The notes under the pieces are model-generated. The model saw only the letters and a list, made by a program, of their open reading frames with translations, searched no databases and was not told where the DNA came from. A program made the translations under genes and the position numbers. Below, piece by piece: positions 45,082-54,191 of a DNA stretch of 64,000 nucleotides. Numbering within the stretch: the first letter of the stretch is position 1; each line of letters starts with the position of its first letter. The stretch is from Aestuariivirga sp. (GTDB lineage: Bacteria > Pseudomonadota > Alphaproteobacteria > Rhizobiales > Aestuariivirgaceae), in NCBI GenBank assembly GCA_030680855.1, contig JAUXUN010000058.1, positions 1 through 64,000 of the forward strand, read 5' to 3'.

Positions 45082-47583
45082 ATGTTAAGATTTTTAGGAT
45101 GGCTCTTCGGAGCCGGCTTCATGATTTTCCTGGGCCTGTCCGGGGCCTTGGTTTACGTGATTTGGGATGTGGCCAAGGGCCTTCCGGATTACAAGCAACT
45201 TGCCTCCTACGAACCTCCGGTCATGACGCGCATTCACGCTGCCGACGGTTCGCTGCTTGCAGAATATGCCGATGAACGCCGCCTTTTCGTGCCCGTCAAT
45301 TCCGTGCCCAAGCGCTTGATCCAGGCCTACATCTCGGCGGAAGACAAGACCTTTTTCACCCACGGCGGCCTCGATTGGCGCGGCATTGCGGCGGCAGGCA
45401 TTCGCTATGTCCAGGTCAAGCTGACCGGCAAGGGGCAAATCGTCGGCGCCTCCACCATTACCCAGCAGGTGGCCAAGAACTTTCTTCTCAGCAATGAGCA
45501 GACAATCGAACGCAAGCTGCGCGAGGCGATTATCGTCCAGCGCATTGAGGCGGCATTTACAAAAGACCAGATTATCGAACTCTATTTGAATGAAATTTTC
45601 CTCGGCCTGAATTCCTATGGCATTGCCGCCGCCTCGTTGAACTATTTCGGCAAATCGCTTAATGAGCTTTCCCTCGACGAGATGGCCTATCTCGCGGCCT
45701 TGCCCAAGGGCCCAAACAACTATCACCCCTTCAGACACAAGGACCGTGCCATTGAGCGGCGCAACTGGGTGCTCCTCCAGATGCTGGAAAATGATTACAT
45801 AACCCAGGCCGAGTTTGATGAAGCCACCAAGAAGCCGCTGGTGGTCAGTCCGCGCCCCTTTGGGGCCCAGCTCTTCGCCGCCGAGTCCTTCGCCGAGGAA
45901 GTGCGCCGCGAACTGTCCCAGATGTATGGCAAGGACAAGCTCGGCAAGGGCGGCCTTTCGGTCCGCACCACGCTCGATCCAAAATTGCAGATTTATGCGC
46001 GCCAGGCATTGGCCAGAGGCCTGATCGCCTTTGACCGCAGGCGCGGTTTCCGCGGTCCCGTCAAGAAAGTGGAAGTCCAGGGTGATTGGGGCCTGCTGCT
46101 TGATAAGCCGCGCGCCCCGGCCGACGTCGCCCCCTGGCGCTTGGCTGTTGTCACAGAAGTGAATGAACAGCAGGCGGCAATCGGTCTCCAGCCAAAACTG
46201 CTACTTGATGGTAAGCCGGAAGCCGCACGCGAAACCGGTGTTGTTCCCATGGCGCTGATGGGCTGGGCCCGCGCCTATGTTGACGGCAAGAAACTCGGCC
46301 CAAAAATCGAAAAAGCGACGGATGTATTGGCCGTAGGCGATGTCATCTATGTGGCGCCAAGCAGCGATGCAGGCCAATGGCATCTCGTGCAAATGCCCGA
46401 TGTGGAAGGCGCCCTGATCGCCATGGACCCCCATACGGGCCGCGTCCTGTCCCTGGTCGGCGGATTTTCCTACGGCAAGAGCCAATTCAATCGCGCCGTC
46501 CAGGCCATGCGCCAGCCCGGCTCGTCTTTCAAGCCAGTTGCTTACGCCGCGGCACTTGACAATGGCTACACCCCGTCCTCGGTCGTGCTCGATGCACCCG
46601 TTGAATACAGCATGCCCAATGGCGAAGTCTGGAAGCCGAAGAATTACCAGGACAAGTTTTTTGGCCCTTCAACCCTGCGCCGCGGCATTGAGCAATCCAG
46701 AAACGTGATGACCGTGCGCTTGGCCGACGATCTCGGCATGACAAAGATCGTGGATCTTGCCCAGCGCCTTGGCCTCTACGATAAAATGCCCCTGCAGCTT
46801 TCCATGGCACTTGGCGCTGGCGAAACAACGCTCATGAAAATGACCACCGCCTACAGCATATTCGCAAATGGCGGCAAGAAGGTTCAGGCAACCCTCATTG
46901 ACCGCGTGCAGGACCGCTATGGCCGCACGATTTTCCGCTTCGATAAAAGGGATTGCAGCTTCTGTCAGCAGGAAGCCTATTCTGAAAACAGTGCCGAGCC
47001 TGAGCTCATGGACGTGCGGGAGCAGGTCATGAGCCCCTACACGGCCTATCAGATAACGTCCATGATGGAGGGGGTTGTCCAGCGCGGAACCGGCAAGAAA
47101 CTTCAAATCGTCGGCAAGCCCGTGGCTGGCAAGACAGGCACCTCGAATGAGGAAAAGGATGCCTGGTTCATCGGTTATGCGCCCGATCTCGCCGTGGGCG
47201 TCTATGTGGGTTATGACAATCCGAAGCCCATGGGCAAAGGCCGCACTGGCGGCGAACTGGCCGCTCCCATTGTGGCCGACTTCATGCGCCTGGCGCTCCG
47301 CGAGCAGCCCGCCACACCCTTCCGCGTGCCGCGTGCCGTTGAGCTTATTCCCATTGATGCCAATACCGGGCAACGGGCAATCTTTGGCGACGATGGCGTT
47401 ATTCTCGAAGCCTTCAAGCCCGGCGAAGAGCCCGCCGGTTCGACCAAAATCATCGGTGAGGATTTAGCCGCCGTCTCAAGCGAGTCCATCTATGGCGCAG
47501 GCCTGCAACTCGTGCCGCCCGCCGATAGCGAACAATCCGTGGAAGAAGGCGGGTTGACGACAGGCACCGGCGGCCTCTATTGA
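45082..47583 (+). CDS. mrcA: Penicillin-binding protein 1A, bifunctional transglycosylase/transpeptidase
   Basis: This 833 aa class A PBP polymerises glycan strands and cross-links them. One N-terminal membrane anchor (FGAGFMIFLGLSGALVYVIW) comes first, then the GT51 domain (about 45-225) with the catalytic glutamate in ISAEDKTFFTHGGLDWRGI and the second block GASTITQQVAKNFLL. An OB-like domain is at ~300-410. The transpeptidase domain (~430-760) has the serine motif PGSSFKPVAY, SRN and GKTGTSNEEKDAWFIGY. It is the major elongation-type synthase; nearby amidase, bactofilin-M23 and L,D-transpeptidase genes act on the same polymer. No strong ribosome binding site is visible. Confidence 0.96.
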   Translation: MLRFLGWLFGAGFMIFLGLSGALVYVIWDVAKGLPDYKQLASYEPPVMTRIHAADGSLLAEYADERRLFVPVNSVPKRLIQAYISAEDKTFFTHGGLDWRGIAAAGIRYVQVKLTGKGQIVGASTITQQVAKNFLLSNEQTIERKLREAIIVQRIEAAFTKDQIIELYLNEIFLGLNSYGIAAASLNYFGKSLNELSLDEMAYLAALPKGPNNYHPFRHKDRAIERRNWVLLQMLENDYITQAEFDEATKKPLVVSPRPFGAQLFAAESFAEEVRRELSQMYGKDKLGKGGLSVRTTLDPKLQIYARQALARGLIAFDRRRGFRGPVKKVEVQGDWGLLLDKPRAPADVAPWRLAVVTEVNEQQAAIGLQPKLLLDGKPEAARETGVVPMALMGWARAYVDGKKLGPKIEKATDVLAVGDVIYVAPSSDAGQWHLVQMPDVEGALIAMDPHTGRVLSLVGGFSYGKSQFNRAVQAMRQPGSSFKPVAYAAALDNGYTPSSVVLDAPVEYSMPNGEVWKPKNYQDKFFGPSTLRRGIEQSRNVMTVRLADDLGMTKIVDLAQRLGLYDKMPLQLSMALGAGETTLMKMTTAYSIFANGGKKVQATLIDRVQDRYGRTIFRFDKRDCSFCQQEAYSENSAEPELMDVREQVMSPYTAYQITSMMEGVVQRGTGKKLQIVGKPVAGKTGTSNEEKDAWFIGYAPDLAVGVYVGYDNPKPMGKGRTGGELAAPIVADFMRLALREQPATPFRVPRAVELIPIDANTGQRAIFGDDGVILEAFKPGEEPAGSTKIIGEDLAAVSSESIYGAGLQLVPPADSEQSVEEGGLTTGTGGLY

Positions 47584-47616
47584 GCCCCCAACATCAAAAC
47601 TGAAAGTCAGCCATCT

Positions 47617-48748
47617 ATGCGTGCCGAAATCGTCAAACTCGCGGAAGAGATGAAGCAGTCCATTGGATTGCTAAGGAGGCATCTTTGACTGGGATTCAGC
47701 CATCCGCCAGCTCGCCGAGCTGAACGCCAAATCCGAAGATCCCAGTCTCTGGAGCGATCCGCAGAAAGCCCAGGAGGTTATGCGCAAGCGCCAGGATTTG
47801 GACGCCCGCATCTCCGCCGTCCTGCGCCTCGAGCAGACCATTGAAGACAATGTGGGCCTGATCGAACTCGGTGAACTCGAAGGCGACCACGCCATTGTCG
47901 CCGAAGCCGAGAAAGCCCTGACCAAGCTGCAAGTCGAAGTGGCCGAGCAGGAACTCGAAACACTTCTCTCAGGCGAAGCCGATGGCAATGACAGCTACCT
48001 GCAGATCAATGCCGGGGCCGGCGGCACCGAAAGCCAGGACTGGGCCTCCATGCTGATGCGCATGTACACGCGCTGGGCCAACCAGAACAAGTTCAAGGTC
48101 TCCGTGCTTGATGAGCATTCCGGTGAAGAGGCCGGCATCAAGTCCTGCACCCTCGAAATCAAGGGCCACAACGCCTACGGCAAATTGAAAACCGAATCCG
48201 GCGTTCATCGCCTGGTGCGCATATCGCCGTATGATTCCAATGCCAGGCGCCACACGTCATTTGCCTCCGTCTGGGCCTATCCGGTGATTGATGACAATAT
48301 TGATATCCAGATCAACGAAAGCGATTGCAAGATCGATACTTACCGCGCCTCGGGCGCCGGTGGCCAGCACATCAACACAACCGATTCGGCTGTCCGCATC
48401 ACCCACCAGCCCACGGGCATCGTTGTGGCCTGCCAGGCCGAGCGCTCCCAGCACAAGAACCGGGCCACGGCCTGGAAAATGCTGAAAGCCCGTCTCTACG
48501 AGCGCGAACTGCAACTGCAGCAGGAGAAGATCGACGCCGTCAACGCCAAGAAAACCGATATTGGTTGGGGCCATCAGATCCGTTCTTACGTGCTGCAGCC
48601 CTATCAGTTGGTCAAGGATTTGCGCACCGGCTACACCAGCACCAATCCCGCCTCCGTGCTCGATGGCAGCCTTGACGATTTCATCCAGGCCTCATTGGCC
48701 AAGCGCGTCCAGGGATTGGATTCCGGCGTCATTGAAGACATCGATTAG
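47617..48748 (+). CDS. prfB: Peptide chain release factor 2, with programmed +1 frameshift
   Basis: RF2 ends translation at UGA and UAA. The first 23 codons run from the ATG at 47617 to CTT at 47683-47685. The next codon is an in-frame TGA (47686-47688), and the remaining 353 codons continue in the +1 frame from GAC at 47687. The joined product is 376 aa. The stop is preceded by AGGAGG (47674-47679), the internal Shine-Dalgarno-like element of the classic prfB autoregulation site (CTT TGA C). Downstream are the anticodon-like region ([20 protein letters not shown]) and the GGQ loop [15 protein letters not shown]. Little RF2 means frameshift and more RF2. A tool that begins at 47780 would lose the N-terminus. 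Confidence 0.96.
47674..47689 (+). promoter_or_regulatory. Programmed +1 frameshift site of prfB
   Basis: The elements in order are AGGAGG (47674-47679), CAT, the slippery CTT (47683-47685), the TGA stop (47686-47688) and a following C. The distance of three bases between AGGAGG and CTT is the one required for efficient slipping in E. coli prfB. The peptide tRNA slips from CTT to TTT, skipping one base. Confidence 0.95.
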
Positions 48749-48756
48749 CGCCGGAA

Positions 48757-49269
48757 TTAAACCGGTCTGACGACTTTGAGCGGCCGGAAGGTCTCGTCCG
48801 GATTTTCGCTGAAGTAATTGACCTGGCCGATGGCCAGATTTGGGGCAGGGCGCGCCTTGTCGTCTACCGGCGGCGGCCCCTGGTGCACTTGCCCGTCAGC
48901 CAAAGGGTTTTCCGCCCGGCTGATCATCCCGTAAATGTTGGCGCCATTCTCGATGGAAATGGTCTCGTTCAGGATATCGCCCTCAACCTGCGCACCTGCG
49001 TAAAGGTTGACGTGGAGACCGCGGATTGGCCCCATCACCCGGCCGCGGATGAAGATTTCCTCGGCTACCAGTTCACCCTGGACAAATCCGTTCATGTCGA
49101 CGACGCAGGATTTTGCCCGCACCGAGCCAAACACCGTGCCGTCAATATGAAGCTCACCGGACGCTGTGATGTTGCCCTCGATGGTCACATCCTGGGCAAC
49201 GATTGACGGCCCCGAACTTGCGGGGGTCACGGTTCCGTTAGTTGATGTTTTCGAGCGCTTGAAGATCAT
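48757..49269 (-). CDS. Bactofilin (polymer-forming cytoskeletal protein)
   Basis: This 170 aa cytoskeletal protein of the bactofilin family self-assembles without nucleotide into filaments under the membrane. A short N-terminal tail (MIFKRSKTSTNGT) precedes the right-handed beta-helix core (about 27-125), visible as repeating turns such as VTIEGNITASGELHIDGTVF and VAEEIFIRGRVMGPI. A Pro-rich tail follows. It overlaps the end of the M23 peptidase gene by about 32 bases, showing tight coupling. Bactofilins position peptidoglycan enzymes in several bacteria, and bactofilin-M23 pairs are known. The ATG at 49269 is preferred over a TTG at 49299. Confidence 0.92.
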   Translation of the reverse strand: MIFKRSKTSTNGTVTPASSGPSIVAQDVTIEGNITASGELHIDGTVFGSVRAKSCVVDMNGFVQGELVAEEIFIRGRVMGPIRGLHVNLYAGAQVEGDILNETISIENGANIYGMISRAENPLADGQVHQGPPPVDDKARPAPNLAIGQVNYFSENPDETFRPLKVVRPV

Positions 49270-50518
49270 TTTGTGTTCGCCAAAAATTTTGGGGATCAAT
49301 CACACGACCATTTACACGCGTTTCGTAGTGTAAATGAGGCCCCGTACTTCGCCCCGTGCTGCCCATCCGGCCAACCAGTTCGCCGCGGCTGATTTTCTGC
49401 CCCAGTGAAACGTTGACGGACTTGAGATGACCATACCGGGTTGAGACGCCGTTGTCATGAAAGATTTCAACAAGGTTACCGTAGGGTCCGTGAGGGCCGG
49501 CCCAAGTGACCTGGCCGCCCGACGTGGCCAGCACCGGTTCCGCATAATTTGACTTAAAATCAATGCCGCCATGGAAGGCCAGCGACAGCCGCAGGGGGTC
49601 CTTGCGGTAACCATAAGGGCTGGAAATTCCGGTGATCGCCGCCATGGGTTTAACCAAGGGCAAGTCCGCCACCGCATTGCGAACCTTGTTCTCCTTCTCC
49701 AATGTGGCATATACTGCCTCAATGCTCTCGGCGATTTCGGCTTCGCGCTCAGTTTGCTTAGGCACGCTGAGAAATGGCCCGCCCATGCCCATGGCTGAAG
49801 CATCGCCCTTCGTGGGAGTCACGGCCAGGGGGGGGTGGATGCCCAGCTTGGTAAGCAGAACGCTCGTCGTATCAAGCTTTTGCCGGGAATAGGCTTGCGC
49901 CTCTTTCAGCAGCGCCAACTGCTGGCCGTGCAGATCGGCGAAGCTGCCGTTCATTTCATCGAGCGGCTCGACGGCTTCAAGGCGCGACTGAAAATCAGCC
50001 GCATAGCGTTCAGAGAAAGTGCTTTCCAGCGCTCCTTCCACCTGAAGCTTTGGCCGAGCGCCTGGAGCCGCGTTTTCTTTCAGCGGAAACCAGCCCTCCT
50101 TGAAAAAATTTTCCATGATTTTCTGCTGCGCCGCCAGGCTGTTGAACTCGGTTTTCACCTCGTCCACTTTCTGCAGGTAGCCCTTCTGGTCCAGCAGCAG
50201 CCGGTCATTGACCCGCTCCACTGAAGCCCGAAGCTCCGACAGGCGGTTCTCATAATCCAGCCGCGCCTCGAACAGTTTTTGCTGCTTGAGTTCCAGCAAT
50301 TGGTCCTTGAAGACTATGTTGACGCTGGCAAAGGCCATCCACAGGAAGCCAATCAGGAAGATGATGAGCAGGGAAATCTGCGAAACCGGCGAGACGGTAA
50401 TGAATTGCACATCGCTCTTGCTGCGCACATAAATCTGGCGCGTCTGCAAAAGCCCGCGAAGCGGCGACCGCCGTTTCATAGACCACCCGCTTTTGTCCTG
50501 ATGACGACTCGCCATCAT
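49238..50518 (-). CDS. M23 family peptidoglycan endopeptidase with membrane anchor and coiled coil
   Basis: This ~426 aa envelope protein has a basic cytoplasmic N-terminus (RRSPLRGLLQTRQIYVRSKS), one membrane helix (QISLLIIFLIGFLWMAFASV), a long coiled coil (about residues 75-215), and a C-terminal M23/LytM domain (about 305-400). Zinc-binding motifs are FHGGIDFKSN (HxxxD) and HLHYETRVNGR (HxH), and GHLKSVNVSLGQ lies between them, so it should be catalytically active. It cleaves peptide cross-links. Its 3' end overlaps the bactofilin gene. The basic N-terminus before the helix could contact the bactofilin. Start choices at 50533, 50518 and 50479 are all possible. Confidence 0.92.
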   Translation of the reverse strand: MMASRHQDKSGWSMKRRSPLRGLLQTRQIYVRSKSDVQFITVSPVSQISLLIIFLIGFLWMAFASVNIVFKDQLLELKQQKLFEARLDYENRLSELRASVERVNDRLLLDQKGYLQKVDEVKTEFNSLAAQQKIMENFFKEGWFPLKENAAPGARPKLQVEGALESTFSERYAADFQSRLEAVEPLDEMNGSFADLHGQQLALLKEAQAYSRQKLDTTSVLLTKLGIHPPLAVTPTKGDASAMGMGGPFLSVPKQTEREAEIAESIEAVYATLEKENKVRNAVADLPLVKPMAAITGISSPYGYRKDPLRLSLAFHGGIDFKSNYAEPVLATSGGQVTWAGPHGPYGNLVEIFHDNGVSTRYGHLKSVNVSLGQKISRGELVGRMGSTGRSTGPHLHYETRVNGRVIDPQNFWRTQNDLQALENIN

Positions 50519-50641
50519 TCTGGTCCCGACCATTAACGCGCTACACTGTTTAGAAATTGGCCTCGAATTCCCAAAGATGCCAGTTTTGCCGTCGAACGCA
50601 AGTCCAATGTGCTGTTAACGGCCTTCAGGGGCTGCCATTGT

Positions 50642-50663
50642 TTGGCCTATCTTTACTGGCCAA
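50642..50663. other. Small inverted repeat in the divergent region
   Basis: TTGGCC at 50642-50647 and GGCCAA at 50658-50663 form a 6-base-pair inverted repeat with a 10-base loop. It lies midway between the M23 gene and the divergent AsmA-like gene. It may be an operator; only its symmetry supports this. Confidence 0.25.
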
Positions 50664-50765
50664 TGGCGCTAGGATTGCGCCACGAGTGCTATAAAGCTGG
50701 TTCTAATTGGCTGATTCTGTTTGGAATAGACGGTATTTGGGTTGATAAACTAGGGCAGTTAAGAA

Positions 50766-53700
50766 TTGCGCCATCGCCTGGCTAAAATAACAGTGCTTGT
50801 GTTGCTTTCGGTTACCGCAATTCTGGTCATCGTCGGTGCAGCCTTTTTTTGGCGCCTGTCGCAAGGTCCGGTTTCCCTGGATTTCATGACCGAACGGATC
50901 GAAAGGGAAATCAACAAATCGCTCTCGGGAATGACGGTTGACTTGGCCGGTGCCGTCTTTGAAATGGACAGCAAGACCAATGTTCCACACTTTCGCCTGA
51001 GAGACCTCGTGCTGCTTGATGAATCGGGGAACCTGATTGCGAAATCGCAGCGCGCCGCCATCAGCTTCGAAGGCTCGTCACTTCTCTTTGGGTCTCTCGT
51101 GCCGCGCGGCCTCGAGCTTATCGGCACGCGTATCCTGGTCAAGCGTGAGCTTGGCGGTGACCTGGTGCTGGGATTTGGCGCGCCTGCCGCACCGGAAAAC
51201 GAATCAGCCATATTGGACGGCGCCGCTGACGATGCCGAAGACCCGAAGGCCAGCCGTGAAGAGCAGACGGCGCAATTGCCGGAAGCAACGGCCAAGTCCT
51301 TGATCGAAGTTTTGTCAGGCAATGGCGGCGAAAGCGGAACGTCGCTGGAGGACATCCGGATTTCCGGCGCCTCAATCCAGCTTTTTGATGAGGCAAACCA
51401 GGCCAATTGGTTTGCTCCGCAGGCCGATTTGACCTTCAAGAAAATGCCCTATGGCTTTGTCGTCTTTGCCAAAGCCTCCGTGGCCAGCGGCGGAACCCCA
51501 TGGCGCACCGAATTGTCGGCTACCTACCGCACCGAATCCCGCTCTTTCGCGGTGAGCGCCCGCATTGAGGATCTGGTTCCAGCGAATGTTTCCGATAAGA
51601 TATTTGCCTTGGCTCAGTTTGCCAAGGTCGACGTGCCGCTATCGGGCCACGCCGAGGTCGAAATCAGCGATGCCGGCGTCATCACCAGCGCCTCGGCGGA
51701 ATTTGCCGCCGCTGCCGGCGTAGTTGGCCTGCCGGGCTATATCGCCGAGCCGATCGTGATTGATGAGGGGGCACTCCGGGTTGATTTCGATCCGCCCACC
51801 GGCGGCTTCAAGATTGTCGACTCCATTATTCTCGTCGGCGGTTCACGCGCTGAACTCACCGGGCGTCTTGATCCCGTGCGCGCCAGCGATGGCCGCCTGA
51901 CCGATCTCAAGATTGATCTCAAGGCAACCAACGTCAGCGTCGATACGCAAGGCACCGTGAAAAATCCGGTCCTTGTTGACCGCATCGAATTCCTCGGCAG
52001 GGCCTCGGTTGAGGGTGCCGTCATGGATATCGAGGACCTGGTGGTGATGTCGGGCAATGCCGGTGTTCGCTTGCGCGGCGCCATAACCGGCGGTGACGAG
52101 TCGGCGGGCATTCGGATGAGCGGCCGGGTACGCGATCTGTCGGCCGACTTTCTCAAAAAACTGTGGCCGCCCATTATCGTTCCCAAGTCCCGGAAATGGG
52201 TAACCGATAATGTTCAAGCCGGGCGCATCACCGAAGGCGCCTTCAATGTTGATATTCCGGTGAATGGCCTGGCCGAAGCTCTTCGCCAGAAGGTGCTGCC
52301 CAATGAAACCATTGATTTCCGGTTTTCCATGGCCGATGTCACTTCATCCTACTTCAAGTCATTGCCGCCGCTGCTCGGGGCCGCGGGGCATGCGCGCCTG
52401 CAGGGCGACAGTTTTGAACTGACCATCGAGTCCGGCAAGGTGGTTCTGCCGTCAAACGGAACCGTTCAGGTGAGCGACACCACCTTCAGGGCCGAAAAAC
52501 TTTTGACCAGCGCCGTATCCGCCGTATTCGCGCTCAATCTTTCCGCCAGCGCTCCCGGCCTGCTGGAGCTTGCCGCGCTGCCCGATCTCAATCTTCTGAA
52601 AAATGCCAGCTTTGTTCCACCCAACGTCATCGGGCAGGCGGAAGCCATGATTGATTTCTCGATGCCCCTCGTCAAGGACTTGCCGCGAGACCAGATCCAG
52701 TCCGCCGCCAAAATCAAGGTGACCGATGCCAGCATCAAGCAGGTCATTCCAAACGTGGATTTGTCGGAAGGGTCGCTCCTCGTGGCCTTTGACCGGAGCG
52801 GCATTACCGCAACCGGGCCCGTCAAGATAAACGGTTTCCCGTCCAAAATTTCCTGGGAGCGTCCTGCCGGGCCGGATTCCAGGGCAACCGCTTCCATCGA
52901 CACACAGCTTGATGACAAGGCGCGCGAAAAGCTCGGAATCAAGCTTGGCGAATATTTGCAGGGGCCGGTCAGGGTCCAGGCAGAAATTAACGGCGTGGGC
53001 GAGAAGAACGCCAGCATCAAGGTCAAGGCCGATCTGGCGAAAGCCGAGATGTTTATCAACGCGATAAGCTGGCGAAGGCCGCCAACCGCAAACACCACGG
53101 CAAGCTTCACCTACCTGGCCGGCGACGAGGCCGGACGGAAAGTGGAGAATCTTGTCGTCAAGGGACAAAGCCTGAGCCTCAAGGGCGACGTTTTTCTGAC
53201 GGCCGATGGCGGATTAAAATCGGCGAAGTTTTCGCAAATCTGGCTCAGTGACGAGAACAACTTCATCCTGACCATGGTGCCAGCCGGCGAGGGCCAGGCC
53301 ATCGAAATCAGCGGAGAATCGTTTGATGCCCGCCCCTTCATAAAGTCCATATTCGCCAAGGACACCGGATCATCCAGCAGGTCCGCGCCGCGCCAGAACC
53401 TGACCGTCAACGCGGCCTTTGACCGGGTCATTGCCAATCGTGGCGAAGTTATTACCGGGGTTTCCGCTACTATCGGCGTGCGCAACAGCTTGGTCGCCAA
53501 TGCCGATGTCGAGGGAAAATTTCTCTCCGAAAGGCCGCTGGCAATCCGCGTGCGTCCCAATGCCACCGGCCGTCAATTGCAGATTACCAGCGCTGATGGC
53601 GGAGCCGCCCTGCGTGCCTCGAACCTCTATTCGAAGGTGGCCGGAGGAAGCCTTGAATTTTCTGCCTTCCTGGCAAATGGCGGCAATTCCACCATCGAGA

Positions 53701-54191
53701 ATGGCCGTCTTGTGCTGCGTGATTTTGACGTCCGCAACGAAGCGGCCCTTGCCGATATTGACAGCCGCGGCAAATCGAAAAAATCTGGCCCGCGCCGCGA
53801 AGGGCTTTCCTTCACCAAGCTCACCTTGCCTTTCACCACCGATGCGAAATTTATTCGGCTTGGCGATTCACTTCTCAAGGGAAACGAGCTTGGGGCCTCT
53901 GCCGAAGGCCTGATCCGAAAGGCCGATGGCGCCATTGACATCACTGGAACCATTATCCCCGCCTATGGCATCAACGCGGCCGTTGGAAACATTCCGCTGC
54001 TCGGCGAAATTTTCACCGGCGGCAAAGGGCAGGGGATATTTGGCCTGACTTTTGCGCTCGGCGGTTCCATGGCAAATCCAAAAATTCAGTACAATCCCAT
54101 ATCGGCCATAGCACCCGGCATATTCCGCAAGATCTTTGAATTCGATGGCGCGGGTCCGCCGGCCAAGCAGAAGGTCAAGGAATCAAATTGA
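50766..54191 (+). CDS. AsmA/YhdP-like inner-membrane-anchored giant protein (DUF3971)
   Basis: This 1141 aa protein has one N-terminal membrane helix (ITVLVLLSVTAILVIVGAAF) and a very long, beta-rich periplasmic part, typical of the AsmA/TamB/YhdP superfamily. These proteins form hydrophobic grooves that carry phospholipid to the outer membrane. The DUF3971-type segment is in the first half (LEDIRISGASIQLFDE, ARIEDLVPANVSDKIFALAQ). The AsmA-like C-terminal block contains IDITGTIIPAYGINAAVGNI and PLLGEIFTGGKGQGIFGLTF. The start is a TTG (50766) with a weak ribosome binding site; no better start exists upstream. It abuts the convergent tyrS by one base. Confidence 0.9.
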   Translation: MRHRLAKITVLVLLSVTAILVIVGAAFFWRLSQGPVSLDFMTERIEREINKSLSGMTVDLAGAVFEMDSKTNVPHFRLRDLVLLDESGNLIAKSQRAAISFEGSSLLFGSLVPRGLELIGTRILVKRELGGDLVLGFGAPAAPENESAILDGAADDAEDPKASREEQTAQLPEATAKSLIEVLSGNGGESGTSLEDIRISGASIQLFDEANQANWFAPQADLTFKKMPYGFVVFAKASVASGGTPWRTELSATYRTESRSFAVSARIEDLVPANVSDKIFALAQFAKVDVPLSGHAEVEISDAGVITSASAEFAAAAGVVGLPGYIAEPIVIDEGALRVDFDPPTGGFKIVDSIILVGGSRAELTGRLDPVRASDGRLTDLKIDLKATNVSVDTQGTVKNPVLVDRIEFLGRASVEGAVMDIEDLVVMSGNAGVRLRGAITGGDESAGIRMSGRVRDLSADFLKKLWPPIIVPKSRKWVTDNVQAGRITEGAFNVDIPVNGLAEALRQKVLPNETIDFRFSMADVTSSYFKSLPPLLGAAGHARLQGDSFELTIESGKVVLPSNGTVQVSDTTFRAEKLLTSAVSAVFALNLSASAPGLLELAALPDLNLLKNASFVPPNVIGQAEAMIDFSMPLVKDLPRDQIQSAAKIKVTDASIKQVIPNVDLSEGSLLVAFDRSGITATGPVKINGFPSKISWERPAGPDSRATASIDTQLDDKAREKLGIKLGEYLQGPVRVQAEINGVGEKNASIKVKADLAKAEMFINAISWRRPPTANTTASFTYLAGDEAGRKVENLVVKGQSLSLKGDVFLTADGGLKSAKFSQIWLSDENNFILTMVPAGEGQAIEISGESFDARPFIKSIFAKDTGSSSRSAPRQNLTVNAAFDRVIANRGEVITGVSATIGVRNSLVANADVEGKFLSERPLAIRVRPNATGRQLQITSADGGAALRASNLYSKVAGGSLEFSAFLANGGNSTIENGRLVLRDFDVRNEAALADIDSRGKSKKSGPRREGLSFTKLTLPFTTDAKFIRLGDSLLKGNELGASAEGLIRKADGAIDITGTIIPAYGINAAVGNIPLLGEIFTGGKGQGIFGLTFALGGSMANPKIQYNPISAIAPGIFRKIFEFDGAGPPAKQKVKESN

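Noticed and set aside
47617-47779. prfB as a pseudogene because of the in-frame TGA
   Set aside because: The TGA sits in the exact programmed frameshift context and the rest of the gene is intact.
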